Below, in pieces: positions 1-7,345 of a DNA stretch of 37,879 nucleotides. The notes beneath the pieces were generated by a model. The model saw nothing but the letters and a program-made list of their open reading frames with translations, searched no databases and was not told the origin of the DNA. The stretch is from Myxococcota bacterium. Lineage in GTDB: Bacteria > Myxococcota_A > UBA796 > CAJQPC01. The DNA lies in contig JAKLKD010000034.1 of NCBI GenBank assembly GCA_023150845.1, forward strand, positions 1-37,879. The letters are read 5' to 3'. A program made the translations under genes and the position numbers. The number at the start of each line of letters is the position of its first letter. Position 1 is the first letter of the stretch.

Positions 1-179
1 GCCCCTCGACCACCCCGGCGCCCCGCCGCGCGCCGAAGCCGAGCGCCAAGGCCCCCGTCGCCCCCGCTGAGGCGCCCAACACGACGGCGCGGCTCCTGCC
101 CGGGCTCATCGCCGTGGCGCTGCTCATGGCGGCCCTGGGCCTCGCTTTGGTGCTGCTCATCGCGCGCCTCACGAGCTGA
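1..179 (+). CDS. C-terminal fragment of a single-pass membrane protein (partial)
   Basis: The window opens inside this gene; the frame is open from base 3 to the TGA at 177-179. The visible 58 residues are a Pro/Ala/Lys-rich flexible linker followed by one strongly hydrophobic stretch (about residues 33-55, Leu/Ala/Val/Ile-rich) and a very short tail ending R-L-T-S. This is the layout of a protein whose soluble part is tethered by a C-terminal membrane helix. In Myxococcota such tails are common on Ser/Thr kinases, FHA and TPR proteins, but nothing here shows which domain precedes it. The function is unknown. Confidence 0.7.
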   Translation, partial: PSTTPAPRRAPKPSAKAPVAPAEAPNTTARLLPGLIAVALLMAALGLALVLLIARLTS

Positions 180-342
180 GCGGGCGCGCGCGTTCGACAG
201 CGAATCGTGACTTGCGCCACGATCTCACGCCCACCTCGACACGATCCCCCCTTCCTTGACGTTAGGATAGGGGCATGCGGTCGTTAACAGGCCTAAGGGC
301 CGAGAGACCTCCGCCATGAACATGAACACAGCAGGAGGAGAG

Positions 343-1173
343 ATGACGCGGATGATGAACCTCATGGCGGCCTTTGGCGTAGGCGCGCTCATGGCGATGG
401 CCCCCGGCTGCTCGGGGAGCAAGTCCGACACCACCGACGACAGCGAAGAGGTTGAGGCCGACGCGGACGCCGACACCGACTCCGACAGCGACACGGACAC
501 CGAGCCGACCTACTTCGACGACTACGCCGTCTTCATGAACATCTACACCGGCTACGACGGCTTCGAGTTCACCGACTTCTACGTCGAGGCCGGCGGCGAC
601 GCCTACCCGCCCTACGCCGTGCTCACCTTCGCGGAGGAGGCGTACTTCGAGGACTACGACGACATCTACACCTGCGAGTACGTCGGCCTGCTCGCCGTGA
701 ACGAGCCCCTCGACCTCGGCGTCGAGGACGCCTGGCTCGGCTTTAAGGTCAACCTCACCAGCGGCCAGACCGACTGCGTCGACTTCGACCCCGCGCGCTT
801 CGGCCTCGACGGCACCCCGGTGGAGGCCGTGGAGTCCTTGACCTTCGGCGTCGGCTTCGGCCCGCTCACCGCGGACCTCGAGACCACCTTCGAGGAGGCC
901 TTTGACGCCCAAGGCGCGGACTGGGCCACCGAGGGCAAGCCCTACTTCTTCACGGGGTACCTCGCGTTCTCCGGCGACGGCGGCACGACGTTTGAGGCCT
1001 ACGATCTCAACTACTCCTACGCCTTCATGACCGACGACGACATGGTCGTGCTGGAGGAGGACGGCGCGAACCCGCGCTATGACGGCATGGACGCCGCCGT
1101 TGAGGTGCCGTACCCGTCGCTGCTTCAGTCGAACGCGGCCTACGGCCTGAACTCCCAGGCGCTCTTCCCCTAA
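343..1173 (+). CDS. Secreted lipoprotein with Asp/Ser/Thr linker, TGYDGF family copy 1
   Basis: A predicted outer-membrane or surface lipoprotein. The start at 343 is chosen because AGGAGG (333-338) sits just upstream; an in-frame ATG at 316 is an alternative. A signal peptide leads to the lipobox M-A-P-G-C. An acidic low-complexity linker (D-A-D-A-D-T-D-S-D type) follows, then a globular domain of about 220 residues with paired cysteines (TCEY, TDCVDF). It shares with the next gene the motifs T-G-Y-D-G-F near the domain start, L-x-x-G-x-G-P-L mid-domain, and Y-x-G-M-D-x-A-x-E-V-P-x-P-S near the end, so the two are tandem paralogues. I do not recognise the family and no function can be assigned. 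A clear terminator follows the gene. Confidence 0.85.
   Translation: MTRMMNLMAAFGVGALMAMAPGCSGSKSDTTDDSEEVEADADADTDSDSDTDTEPTYFDDYAVFMNIYTGYDGFEFTDFYVEAGGDAYPPYAVLTFAEEAYFEDYDDIYTCEYVGLLAVNEPLDLGVEDAWLGFKVNLTSGQTDCVDFDPARFGLDGTPVEAVESLTFGVGFGPLTADLETTFEEAFDAQGADWATEGKPYFFTGYLAFSGDGGTTFEAYDLNYSYAFMTDDDMVVLEEDGANPRYDGMDAAVEVPYPSLLQSNAAYGLNSQALFP
457..502 (+). repeat. GAC-rich triplet repeat encoding an Asp/Ser/Thr linker (copy 1)
   Basis: A run of GAC alternating with GCG/GCC/TCC/AGC/ACC codons encodes the acidic spacer directly behind the lipidated cysteine of the lipoprotein starting at 343. Such spacers hold the folded domain away from the membrane and may bind calcium. It is repetitive at both DNA and protein level, so length changes by slippage are plausible. 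Confidence 0.7.
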
Positions 1174-1213
1174 GCGGACGAGATCTGGCAGGCGATCCCC
1201 TGGGGGATCGTTG

Positions 1214-1240
1214 AAGGGCGCCTCTCGGGGCGCCCTTTTT
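1214..1240 (+). terminator. Rho-independent terminator
   Basis: AAGGGCGCC (1214-1222) pairs with GGCGCCCTT (1229-1237) around a six-base loop, followed by a run of five T at 1236-1240. It lies 40 bases after the stop of the lipoprotein ending at 1173 and ends that transcript before the promoter of the next gene. Confidence 0.85.
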
Positions 1241-1245
1241 GCTAT

Positions 1246-1261
1246 AGTACTTTTGAGTACT
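1246..1261. promoter_or_regulatory. AGTACT-N4-AGTACT inverted repeat abutting a -35 box
   Basis: The self-complementary hexamer AGTACT occurs at 1246-1251 and again at 1256-1261, separated by TTTG. The second copy ends on the first base of the -35 box of the next promoter. The local sequence is AT-rich compared with its surroundings. It is a plausible operator; no regulator is identified. Confidence 0.4.
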
Positions 1262-1290
1262 TGCGACGCAGCTAAGATGGGCTGTATCCT
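1261..1290 (+). promoter_or_regulatory. Sigma-70-like promoter of the second TGYDGF lipoprotein
   Basis: TTGCGA (1261-1266), an 18-base spacer and TATCCT (1285-1290). The -10 matches the TAnnCT form seen at many other starts in this window. Transcription would begin near 1297, about 40 bases before the ATG. Confidence 0.5.
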
Positions 1291-1337
1291 GAGGCGGACG
1301 CGGTCATAGCCACGAACCCATGATGGAGTGAGGGCGG

Positions 1338-2195
1338 ATGCGGATCATCAAGACTTTGAGCTGGGGCGCGCTCTTGCTCACGATCGGGGCCTGCCGAGGG
1401 GGTGAGGGCGACGAGCCGACGGATGACTCCCAGGTCGAAGGGGACGCCGACGCCGACGCTGACGCCGACACGGACTCTGACAGCGACGCGGACTCCGACA
1501 GCGACACCGACAGCGACACCGACGCCGACCCCGAGCTCGTGCCCCAGAGCCTCTCGGTGAACGTGCTCACGGGCTACGACGGCTTTGACCTCGCGCCTTG
1601 GACGGACGGAGAGGGCGTTGAGTACCCCATCTCCGCGACCTTCACCTTCACGACAAAAGACCGAAAGTCCGGTCTCAGCGGTAGCTGCGCCGTCGAGACG
1701 AACCTCACGGCGATCGACTGGACCGACTGGGATCTCAACGCCTGGAGCTCTTTTGAGAGCCCCCTTGAGATCGTGTCCAGCGACTGCGCGGCCTTCATCA
1801 CGGAGGACTGGGGCCAAGACGGGGTCCCGGACGACGAGCTCGCGGCCCTGGTGCTCGGCCTGAGCCTCGGCCCCATCGACCCCGGCGCCGCCGACGCCTA
1901 TGGGCCCGTCTTTGAGGAGAACACGGGCCTGGAGTGGTCCCAGGACGGCGTCTCCCAGCACTTCGGCAGCCGGGTCGGCCTGCGCGCCGCCGACGCCTCG
2001 GGCGCCTTTGAGCAGTCCGCCCCCGTGGTCACCGTGGCCTGGGAGGCCGGGGCGAGCCTCGAGATCGCCCTCGATCGTGACGGCCTCGTCGTGCCCTACA
2101 CCGGGATGGACAAAGCGACGGAGGTGCCGTCCCCGTCGATCCTCAACGCCCAGACCTACCCCACGGTGGACCCCGCCGTCGTCTTGATGCGCTGA
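1338..2195 (+). CDS. Secreted lipoprotein with Asp/Ser/Thr linker, TGYDGF family copy 2
   Basis: A 285-residue predicted lipoprotein. A short signal peptide with charged M-R-I-I-K start ends in the lipobox L-T-I-G-A-C (Cys about residue 19). About thirty residues of alternating Asp with Ala/Ser/Thr follow, then a 220-residue domain paralogous to the preceding gene: T-G-Y-D-G-F, L-G-L-S-L-G-P, and Y-T-G-M-D-K-A-T-E-V-P-S-P-S-I-L near the end. The two copies are diverged outside these motifs, so the duplication is old. This copy has its own promoter after the terminator of the first gene. It is an unknown family; surface exposure is inferred from the long acidic spacer. Confidence 0.85.
   Translation: MRIIKTLSWGALLLTIGACRGGEGDEPTDDSQVEGDADADADADTDSDSDADSDSDTDSDTDADPELVPQSLSVNVLTGYDGFDLAPWTDGEGVEYPISATFTFTTKDRKSGLSGSCAVETNLTAIDWTDWDLNAWSSFESPLEIVSSDCAAFITEDWGQDGVPDDELAALVLGLSLGPIDPGAADAYGPVFEENTGLEWSQDGVSQHFGSRVGLRAADASGAFEQSAPVVTVAWEAGASLEIALDRDGLVVPYTGMDKATEVPSPSILNAQTYPTVDPAVVLMR
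1443..1530 (+). repeat. GAC-rich triplet repeat encoding an Asp/Ser/Thr linker (copy 2)
   Basis: About 88 bases of GAC interleaved with GCC/TCC/AGC/ACC codons, twice as long as the equivalent tract in the upstream paralogue. It encodes the acidic spacer behind the lipidation cysteine. The length difference between the two paralogues is consistent with repeat expansion or contraction. Confidence 0.7.
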
Positions 2196-2225
2196 TTGCC
2201 TGAACCCCCCTCGGCGGTTTATGCT
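2196..2225 (+). promoter_or_regulatory. Sigma-70-like promoter directly after a stop codon
   Basis: TTGCCT (2196-2201) begins at the base after the preceding stop codon; an 18-base spacer leads to TATGCT (2220-2225). It should serve the lipoprotein starting near 2265 and argues against starting that protein at the TTG at 2196. Confidence 0.5.
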
Positions 2226-2264
2226 GGAGGGCGTGGGGCCTCGCCCTCACCCCAGCTCGCCGAG

Positions 2265-2810
2265 GTGTCCGTGCTCAGCTTCTTCGTCCTCGCCGCCCTC
2301 TCCGCCTGCGCCGATGGGCCCCCCGCCTGGGCGACGGGCGCGGCCACGGCCACGGCCGAGTCGTCGGGGCTCAGCGGCACCCACGTCTGGACCTTCTACG
2401 ACGACGGCTGGCAGCGCCGGATGTCCGAGCGTAAGCGCCGCTGCGATCTCCTGCAGTCCCTCGACGGGGTGATGATCGGCGAGCTGGACGGCTGCGAGCG
2501 CTGCCTGGTGATGATGGAGGTGCAGCTCCGCTCCATTGAGGATGACTGCGACGGCGCCTACGCCGACGACCCCGCCCTGGAGGGCGTCGTCGCATTCGGC
2601 ATCGGCGCGCCGCCCGAGGGCTCCGAGGAGCTCGACCCCTACCCCGGCCAGAGCCTCGGCTGGTACGTCTCCTACGACGGCGAGACGGCGATGCCCCAGG
2701 GCCTCGTCTACCCCGAGGCCCTCGACCTCGGCGAGACCCGCGACGGCGCCCCGACCTGGACCGCCGGAGAGACCTACCGCTTCATCTCGACCTGGGCCTG
2801 GTCGCTGTAG
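2265..2810 (+). CDS. Small predicted lipoprotein, paralogue of the next gene
   Basis: A 181-residue protein beginning at GTG 2265 (GTG 2271 also possible). The first residues are a short hydrophobic segment ending L-S-A-C, a minimal lipobox, although the n-region lacks a positive charge. The mature part carries C-D-L-L, a C-x-x-C pair and D-D-C-D-G-A, followed by a stretch of the form V-x-F-G-I-G-A and a Y-V-S-Y-D-G motif. The next gene has the same order (C-D-S-L, G-C-D-G-A, L-G-L-G-A, Y-V-A-T-D-G), so they are diverged paralogues. I do not recognise the family. The start depends on the promoter at 2196-2225 being real. Confidence 0.65.
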   Translation: MSVLSFFVLAALSACADGPPAWATGAATATAESSGLSGTHVWTFYDDGWQRRMSERKRRCDLLQSLDGVMIGELDGCERCLVMMEVQLRSIEDDCDGAYADDPALEGVVAFGIGAPPEGSEELDPYPGQSLGWYVSYDGETAMPQGLVYPEALDLGETRDGAPTWTAGETYRFISTWAWSL

Positions 2811-2867
2811 CGGCGGGGCCCGCGGCGCGCTATGCTGAGCGTGGCAGGCAGGGTCGTCACTGGAGCG

Positions 2868-3536
2868 ATGATGTTCGTCCTCTTCGCGCTGAGCGCGCTG
2901 CTGCCCGGCTGTACGCCACTGGACAACGCGGGGCGCTTCGACAGCTCCGACACGGCCGCGTCCGGCGACGACACGGCGGATGACTCCGACACGATGTCGG
3001 CCGACTCCGGCGCCCAGACGCCCTCGTGGTACACCGTCGGCGCCTCGGCGACCTTGAGCGGCGGCCTGCTCACGGCGCTCACCGTGACCTACACCCTGCT
3101 CCCCGAGACCCCCTCCGAGGGCCCGATCTGCGACAGCCTGCGCGCGCCGATCGCCGCCCTAGACGTCGCGCCGCCGGACCCGGCGATCTACCACTGGTGG
3201 CACGTCGAGCTGCCCGGGGACGACGGCGGCTGCGACGGCGCCGAGACCTTGCCGACGACGCTCCTCCTCGGCCTCGGCGCGATGCACCCCGACATCGTCG
3301 CGGGCTTGGAGGCCGACGACGCCGAAGACGCCGCGTCCTCCTTGTACGGCGCCTACGTCGCCACCGACGGGGTGAGCGCGGACGGCCAGGCCGAGACGGT
3401 CTACGTCTACGGCTACGCGGGCACGGCCCAAGACTTTGAGGGGCAGACCGTGCCGGTGTCTACGCCGCCAGCCCCGGACGGGGACTACACCCTCACCCCG
3501 GTCTACGTGCTCAAGCTGCCCGGCGACGGCGCCTGA
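2868..3536 (+). CDS. Predicted lipoprotein, paralogue of the preceding gene
   Basis: About 222 residues. The signal segment ends L-L-P-G-C (lipobox) and is followed by a Ser/Asp/Thr-rich spacer (S-S-D-T-A-A-S-G-D-D type) and a domain of about 170 residues shared with the previous gene. GGAG at 2862-2865 supports ATG 2868 or 2871. In-frame GTG 2841 and ATG 2832 would add an Arg-containing n-region, but a TATGCT -10-like box at 2831-2836 overlaps them. The 3' end overlaps the convergent DUF1028 gene by 26 bases. Function is unknown. Confidence 0.7.
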   Translation: MMFVLFALSALLPGCTPLDNAGRFDSSDTAASGDDTADDSDTMSADSGAQTPSWYTVGASATLSGGLLTALTVTYTLLPETPSEGPICDSLRAPIAALDVAPPDPAIYHWWHVELPGDDGGCDGAETLPTTLLLGLGAMHPDIVAGLEADDAEDAASSLYGAYVATDGVSADGQAETVYVYGYAGTAQDFEGQTVPVSTPPAPDGDYTLTPVYVLKLPGDGA

Positions 3537-4278
3537 GCGCCACGAGGCCCGCCAAGACGACGGCGGCCTCCCCAGCGCCACCCGGCGCGACGGCGCAGCC
3601 CTCTCCGTCCAGCTCAGCGCGTAGGCCCTCGACGGGCGGGCCATAGCCGCGGTCCCGCCAGGTTCGGAGCTCGCCGTCTTCGGTGGCGACGGTGATGAAC
3701 GCGCTCTTCGCGGCGCGCTCCGGCGGGCAGCGGGAGTCCCCACCCTGGGCGGCCCCGGCCTCTAGGCCCCGCATCAGCCGCTCCTCCATCGGCTCCCCCT
3801 CGGCGTCGAGGTAGGCGGCGTAGGCGTCCTCGACGACGGCGGCCTCGGTGAGCAGGTTGCCCTGCACGGTCAAAGAGGCCGCGCTCAGGGAGGTCGCGAC
3901 GTCGCTCGTCTCGGCGCCGGTGAACGCCATGGCCTCCCCCGACAGCGCGGCGACGCCGTATTGCCGCGTCTCAAACGCCGGATCAAAGCCGGGATCGGTG
4001 AGCGCGGCGAGGATCTCCTCCGGGGTGTCCCCGGCGCTCAGGCCCTCGGCGCCGAGGTCGCGGCCATCGAGGAGCGTGTCGGCCTGGGCGACGACGGCGC
4101 CGCGGCCGGGCACGACCTCGGCGATGAACCAGACCATCTTCCCGCAGGTGGCGGCGGCCGCGCCGACCTCTCCCGTCGAGGGGTCAACGGCGACGAGGGA
4201 CCAGGTGGCGGCGGCGGGCGTGGACCAGGCCAGGGCGGCGGCGAGGCCAATGAGGAGCGTGGTGAGGCGGAGTGACAT
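3511..4278 (-). CDS. Secreted DUF1028 family protein with MYXO-CTERM-like tail
   Basis: 255 residues. A signal peptide (about residues 1-24, ending P-A-A-A) precedes T-W-S-L-V-A-V-D-P-x-T-G-E-V-G, the hallmark start of the DUF1028 family, an Ntn-hydrolase-like fold whose reaction is unknown. Family features continue: an A-A-A-T-C-G segment, A-Q-A-D in the region usually reading ATQA, and G-x-x-L-L-T-E mid-protein. The C-terminus has Cys228, a hydrophobic segment and a run of five Arg, resembling the MYXO-CTERM sorting signal cut by myxosortases and linking the protein to the cell surface. The gene follows the TMEM220-like gene with a one-base stop/start overlap, so they form an operon. Surface anchoring is inferred. 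Confidence 0.85.
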   Translation of the reverse strand: MSLRLTTLLIGLAAALAWSTPAAATWSLVAVDPSTGEVGAAAATCGKMVWFIAEVVPGRGAVVAQADTLLDGRDLGAEGLSAGDTPEEILAALTDPGFDPAFETRQYGVAALSGEAMAFTGAETSDVATSLSAASLTVQGNLLTEAAVVEDAYAAYLDAEGEPMEERLMRGLEAGAAQGGDSRCPPERAAKSAFITVATEDGELRTWRDRGYGPPVEGLRAELDGEGCAVAPGGAGEAAVVLAGLVALRRRRRAA

Positions 4279-4640
4279 CAGGGACCTCGGCGGCGAGGGA
4301 GGGCGGTGGGCAAGGCGTAGAGCGTGATGATCAGGAGCCCGCCGAGCTCCCGGGCGAGCTCGACCTCAGGGCGGAGCATCTCCATGTCCGAGACGAGCTC
4401 GTCTAAGGTGACCGGGCCCAAGGACGGCACGATGCTCAGGGCCCAGAGCGAGGCGACCCCGACGAGGCCCCGGGCGAGGCTCGGCGAGGGACGCCCGGCG
4501 GCGCTGAGCCCGGCGAGCGCGGCGGCGACGAGGTACACCGCCGCCCAGCCCCAGGGGTCTGGGTCGTTGTGCTGCACCGCCGCGGACAGGACAAACAGGG
4601 CCACGGCGAGGCCATGGAGAGCGCGTTTGAAGAGGTTCAC
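4278..4640 (-). CDS. TMEM220-like small membrane protein
   Basis: 120 residues starting at GTG. The pattern V-Q-H-N-D-P-D-P-W-G-W-A-A-V-Y in the first third is characteristic of the transmembrane 220 family. About four hydrophobic segments are visible (residues about 8-22, 29-46, 59-74, 99-113) and the protein ends in Arg-rich R-R-R-G-P, so it is a small polytopic inner-membrane protein. No biochemical role is known for the family. The TGA and the ATG of the DUF1028 gene share one base, indicating translational coupling. A link to DUF1028 function is unproven. Confidence 0.75.
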   Translation of the reverse strand: MNLFKRALHGLAVALFVLSAAVQHNDPDPWGWAAVYLVAAALAGLSAAGRPSPSLARGLVGVASLWALSIVPSLGPVTLDELVSDMEMLRPEVELARELGGLLIITLYALPTALPRRRGP

Positions 4641-4801
4641 GAAGCCCCAATGCCCCGTCGTCTGCGGGGCTGCAAGCGCGCACGATCATGGTTTGGTGAG
4701 AGGTCAAGGGGCAGAAGAAAACAAGTTGAGACAGATCGATCGGTGAATCGGCGTTACATTGAGTTTGTACAGTCCTGCAATACAGTCCCTGGAGGGAGTC
4801 T

Positions 4802-5950
4802 ATGATTCGTTCAATCCTGGTGGCGCTCGCGCTCAGCTTGGGCTTTGCCGCCTTCGCTGGTCCGAAGGTAGACGACGCCGCGCTCAGCGCCCTCGGTGAG
4901 GACGCGCGCGTCAACCTCGCCGCCCCCACGAAGGCCCTCGCCGACGCCGAGCTCGCCGTGAAGGACGCCAAGGCCGCCCTGGAGGCCGCCGAGGCCGCCG
5001 AGGCCGCCGCTGAGGCCGCCCGCGCCGACGCCAAGGCCGAGGTCAAAGACGCCAAAGGCGAGGCGAACGAGGCCGACGGCGCGGTCAAAGACGCCAAGGG
5101 CGACGTGAAGGCGAGCAAAGACGACGTGAAGGCCGCCAAGGCGGACGTGCGTGAGGCCAAGAGTGACCTCGCCGCGGTGAAGGATCAGGCCAAGGCCGTC
5201 GAGGAGCAGGGCAAGTCCAACGTCGCCGCCCGGGAGTCCGTCTACGAGGCGCGGAAGGCCGACGAGGCCGCGGCCAAGGTGAAGGCCGACGAGGCCAAGG
5301 CCGGCGTCGTCGCCGCGAAGGCCCGGGTGGTGGAGGCGAAGGCGGCGTACAAGGCCCGCAAGGCCGAGCTCAAGGCCGACGCCACCACGAAGGACGCCGT
5401 CAACGACGCCAAGGTCGCGATCAAGACGGCGAAGTCCGCGGTGAAGGACGCCAAGGCCGCCGAGCACGACGCCAAGGCCGCCCAGAAGGAGGCCAGCGCG
5501 AACGTCAAGGCCGCCAAGGGGGACGTGAAGGCCGCGAAGGCCGAGGCCAAGGAGGCCAACGCCAAGGCCGATGAGGCCGTCGCAGCCCAGAAGGACCAGG
5601 TCAGCGCCGAGCGGTCCGAGGTCAGCGCCACGAAGGACGCCGTCGCCGAGGCCAAGCTGGCCACCGAGGCCGAGCGTCAGAACGCCAAGGCCGCTGAGGC
5701 CGCCGTCGACGCCCGCGCCGCCGAGTCCGCCGAGGCCAAAGACGCCGAGAAGGCGGAGTCCGCCGAGGTGAAGGCCGCCCGCGCCAAGCTCAAGGAGGCC
5801 GAGGCCCGCCGGGACCTCGCCGCCGCGACCTTGGAGCTCGCCGAGGCCCAGGCGCTCGTGGCCTCCGGGCAGGTGATCGACCTCAAGCCCTTCCAGGACG
5901 AGGTCGGCGCCCTCACTCCCAAGACGGCGACGACCACCCCGTCGCAGTGA
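4802..5950 (+). CDS. Secreted Ala/Lys/Glu-rich coiled-coil (LEA-like) protein
   Basis: 382 residues preceded by an excellent ribosome binding site (GGAGGGAG, 4791-4798). A clear signal peptide (M-I-R-S then hydrophobic, cleavage near F-A-G) is followed by about 330 residues made almost only of Ala, Lys, Glu, Asp and Val in quasi-heptad units such as V-K-A-A-K-A-D and V-K-D-A-K. This predicts a long continuous helix or coiled coil in the periplasm. Composition recalls TolA stalks and desiccation-related LEA proteins, but there is no membrane anchor and no TolA C-domain. The tail (V-I-D-L-K-P-F-Q-D-E-V) is more ordinary sequence. The function is unknown; homology calls from composition alone would be unsafe. 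Confidence 0.8.
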   Translation: MIRSILVALALSLGFAAFAGPKVDDAALSALGEDARVNLAAPTKALADAELAVKDAKAALEAAEAAEAAAEAARADAKAEVKDAKGEANEADGAVKDAKGDVKASKDDVKAAKADVREAKSDLAAVKDQAKAVEEQGKSNVAARESVYEARKADEAAAKVKADEAKAGVVAAKARVVEAKAAYKARKAELKADATTKDAVNDAKVAIKTAKSAVKDAKAAEHDAKAAQKEASANVKAAKGDVKAAKAEAKEANAKADEAVAAQKDQVSAERSEVSATKDAVAEAKLATEAERQNAKAAEAAVDARAAESAEAKDAEKAESAEVKAARAKLKEAEARRDLAAATLELAEAQALVASGQVIDLKPFQDEVGALTPKTATTTPSQ

Positions 5951-6248
5951 TCTCCGCGCAGGTCGGCGGCGTCGGCAGCGCGAGCACCGCCGCCTCCGAC
6001 GCCGCGCAGGCCCCCGCCAGCTCGTCCAGGTCCCCCTGGGCGAGCTGCGCCTGCTCCCAGGCCCAGGTCTCGCAGGACGCCGAGAAGTCGGCCTCATCCT
6101 CGTAGCCCTTCGCCGCCCAGGAGAGCCCCTCGGCCTCCAGGCAGGCGCTCGTGGCCTCGGTGACGGCGTCGCAGAGGCTCAGGCAAGGCTGGGGCGCCTC
6201 GGGGGCGCAGGCGCCGAGGCCGAGGCCGATCGCCGCGACCGCTCTCAC
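5913..6248 (-). CDS. Small Cys-rich lipoprotein, third gene of the B12 uptake operon
   Basis: 111 residues from GTG 6248. The signal peptide is very short with lipobox G-L-G-A-C at residue 14. The mature protein has six more cysteines (P-C-L-S-L-C, S-A-C, A-S-C, G-A-C, T-C), enough for three disulfides, in a helical Ala/Glu-rich background. The start overlaps the stop of the beta-propeller lipoprotein by four bases (GTGA), so it is co-transcribed with btuB and under the same riboswitch. Its 3' end overlaps the convergent coiled-coil gene by 38 bases. The family is not recognised; a role in cobalamin capture is only inferred from the operon. Confidence 0.75.
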   Translation of the reverse strand: MRAVAAIGLGLGACAPEAPQPCLSLCDAVTEATSACLEAEGLSWAAKGYEDEADFSASCETWAWEQAQLAQGDLDELAGACAASEAAVLALPTPPTCAEITATGWSSPSWE

Positions 6249-7345
6249 AGCCAGTCCAGGTCGTAGGGCGCGAGCTCGAAGGTGATCGGCGCGTCGGCGT
6301 TCTTGAGGGCGCAGGCGGCGAGGTCCACGACGTAGATCCCCGGCTTGTCGTTCTCAGGGTCCGCCCAGCCCCAGCGCGCGATGACCCAGGCCTCGCCCCG
6401 GTCGTTCGCCTCGGCCTTGGGCAGGTACTCCGAGAAGCTCGCTAGCTCGGTGAGCGCCCCCGTCGCCAGGTCGGCGCAGGTCATCGTGTAGCTGGAGTAG
6501 TCCTCGGAGGGCGCGAGGATCAGGGCGTCTGTGCCCGAGGCCGCCACGTCGCTGATCGCGCCGCTGAGGCGGTCGCCGTCGATGAGCTTCGTGAGCTCGT
6601 CCTCGTCGGGATCGAGCGACCACACCCCGGCCCCGGCGCCGTCGAGGGCCTCGGCGGAGATGAGCAGGCCCGCGCCGTCCCAGGCGTGGAGCTGGGTGTT
6701 CCCGCCCACGGCCCAGCGCCCGGTCACCGTCTCCGCCGCGCAGTCCACCTCCACCACGGCCCCGCCGACGCTCGCCCAGTCGTTCGCCTGATCGAGGCCG
6801 TTGAGCGCGACGTAGAGCGAGTCACCCCGCACGATCATCTCCGTGGCCTCGGGCTCCGGGCCGCCCTGGAGCACGGCGCCGCTGAGGTCCACCTCACTCA
6901 CGAGGTCCCCCGTCGCCGGGTCGAGCACCGCCAAGGCGTCGTCGTTGTACAGGCTCACGAAGAGCTTCCCGGCGCAGGTCACCGCGTCGTAGGGGTTCGT
7001 GCGGTCCCCGGTGCTGCGCTCCCAGACCGGCGCGGCCCACTCGCCGGGGGTGTAACGCCGCACGTTGTCGTATCCGTAGCGGTTGATCTGGTAGATCACG
7101 CCCTCATCGACGCTCAGCGCCGCGTCGCCGGTCGTCAAGAACAGGCTGTCGTTCACCGTCCAGTCCTCCAGGGACACCGATCCGAAGCTGCCCGTGGCGT
7201 AGTCCTGGGCGACGGTGGTGACGAGCGCCATGGGGCCGTCGGCGGCGGGGCTCGTGTCGTCGAGGGGGCCGTCGCCGCCGTCTTTGCAGGCGGTGAGGCC
7301 CAGGGCGAAGAGGGCGAGCGAGATCGTGTTGGATGTGCGGGTCAT
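6245..7345 (-). CDS. Beta-propeller lipoprotein, probable cobalamin-capture partner of BtuB
   Basis: 366 residues with a lipoprotein signal peptide (lipobox L-G-L-T-A-C). The rest shows repeated blades of the YncE/DUF5074 type: L-F-V-S-L-Y-N-D-D-A-L-A-V-L-D-P-A-T-G-D, L-Y-V-A-L-N-G, and G-V-W-S-L-D-P-D-E. The gene starts inside the last four bases of the btuB-like receptor and overlaps the small Cys-rich lipoprotein in the same way. In Bacteroidetes, the unrelated-lineage lipoprotein BtuG is a surface beta-propeller that captures B12 for BtuB. The fold, lipid anchor and position here suggest an analogous role. This is inference; no ligand residues can be identified from sequence alone. Confidence 0.8.
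   Translation of the reverse strand: MTRTSNTISLALFALGLTACKDGGDGPLDDTSPAADGPMALVTTVAQDYATGSFGSVSLEDWTVNDSLFLTTGDAALSVDEGVIYQINRYGYDNVRRYTPGEWAAPVWERSTGDRTNPYDAVTCAGKLFVSLYNDDALAVLDPATGDLVSEVDLSGAVLQGGPEPEATEMIVRGDSLYVALNGLDQANDWASVGGAVVEVDCAAETVTGRWAVGGNTQLHAWDGAGLLISAEALDGAGAGVWSLDPDEDELTKLIDGDRLSGAISDVAASGTDALILAPSEDYSSYTMTCADLATGALTELASFSEYLPKAEANDRGEAWVIARWGWADPENDKPGIYVVDLAACALKNADAPITFELAPYDLDWL

Noticed and set aside
256-268. TTGACG and TAGGAT as promoter of the first lipoprotein
   Set aside because: The two elements overlap in position and cannot be paired with proper spacing; no confident promoter could be set.
4811-6097. Long minus-strand open frame rich in Gly/Leu/Val
   Set aside because: It is the mirror of the Ala/Lys-rich coiled-coil gene; GCC/AAG-type codons read as Gly/Leu on the other strand. 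It has no ribosome binding site and the plus-strand gene has a signal peptide.
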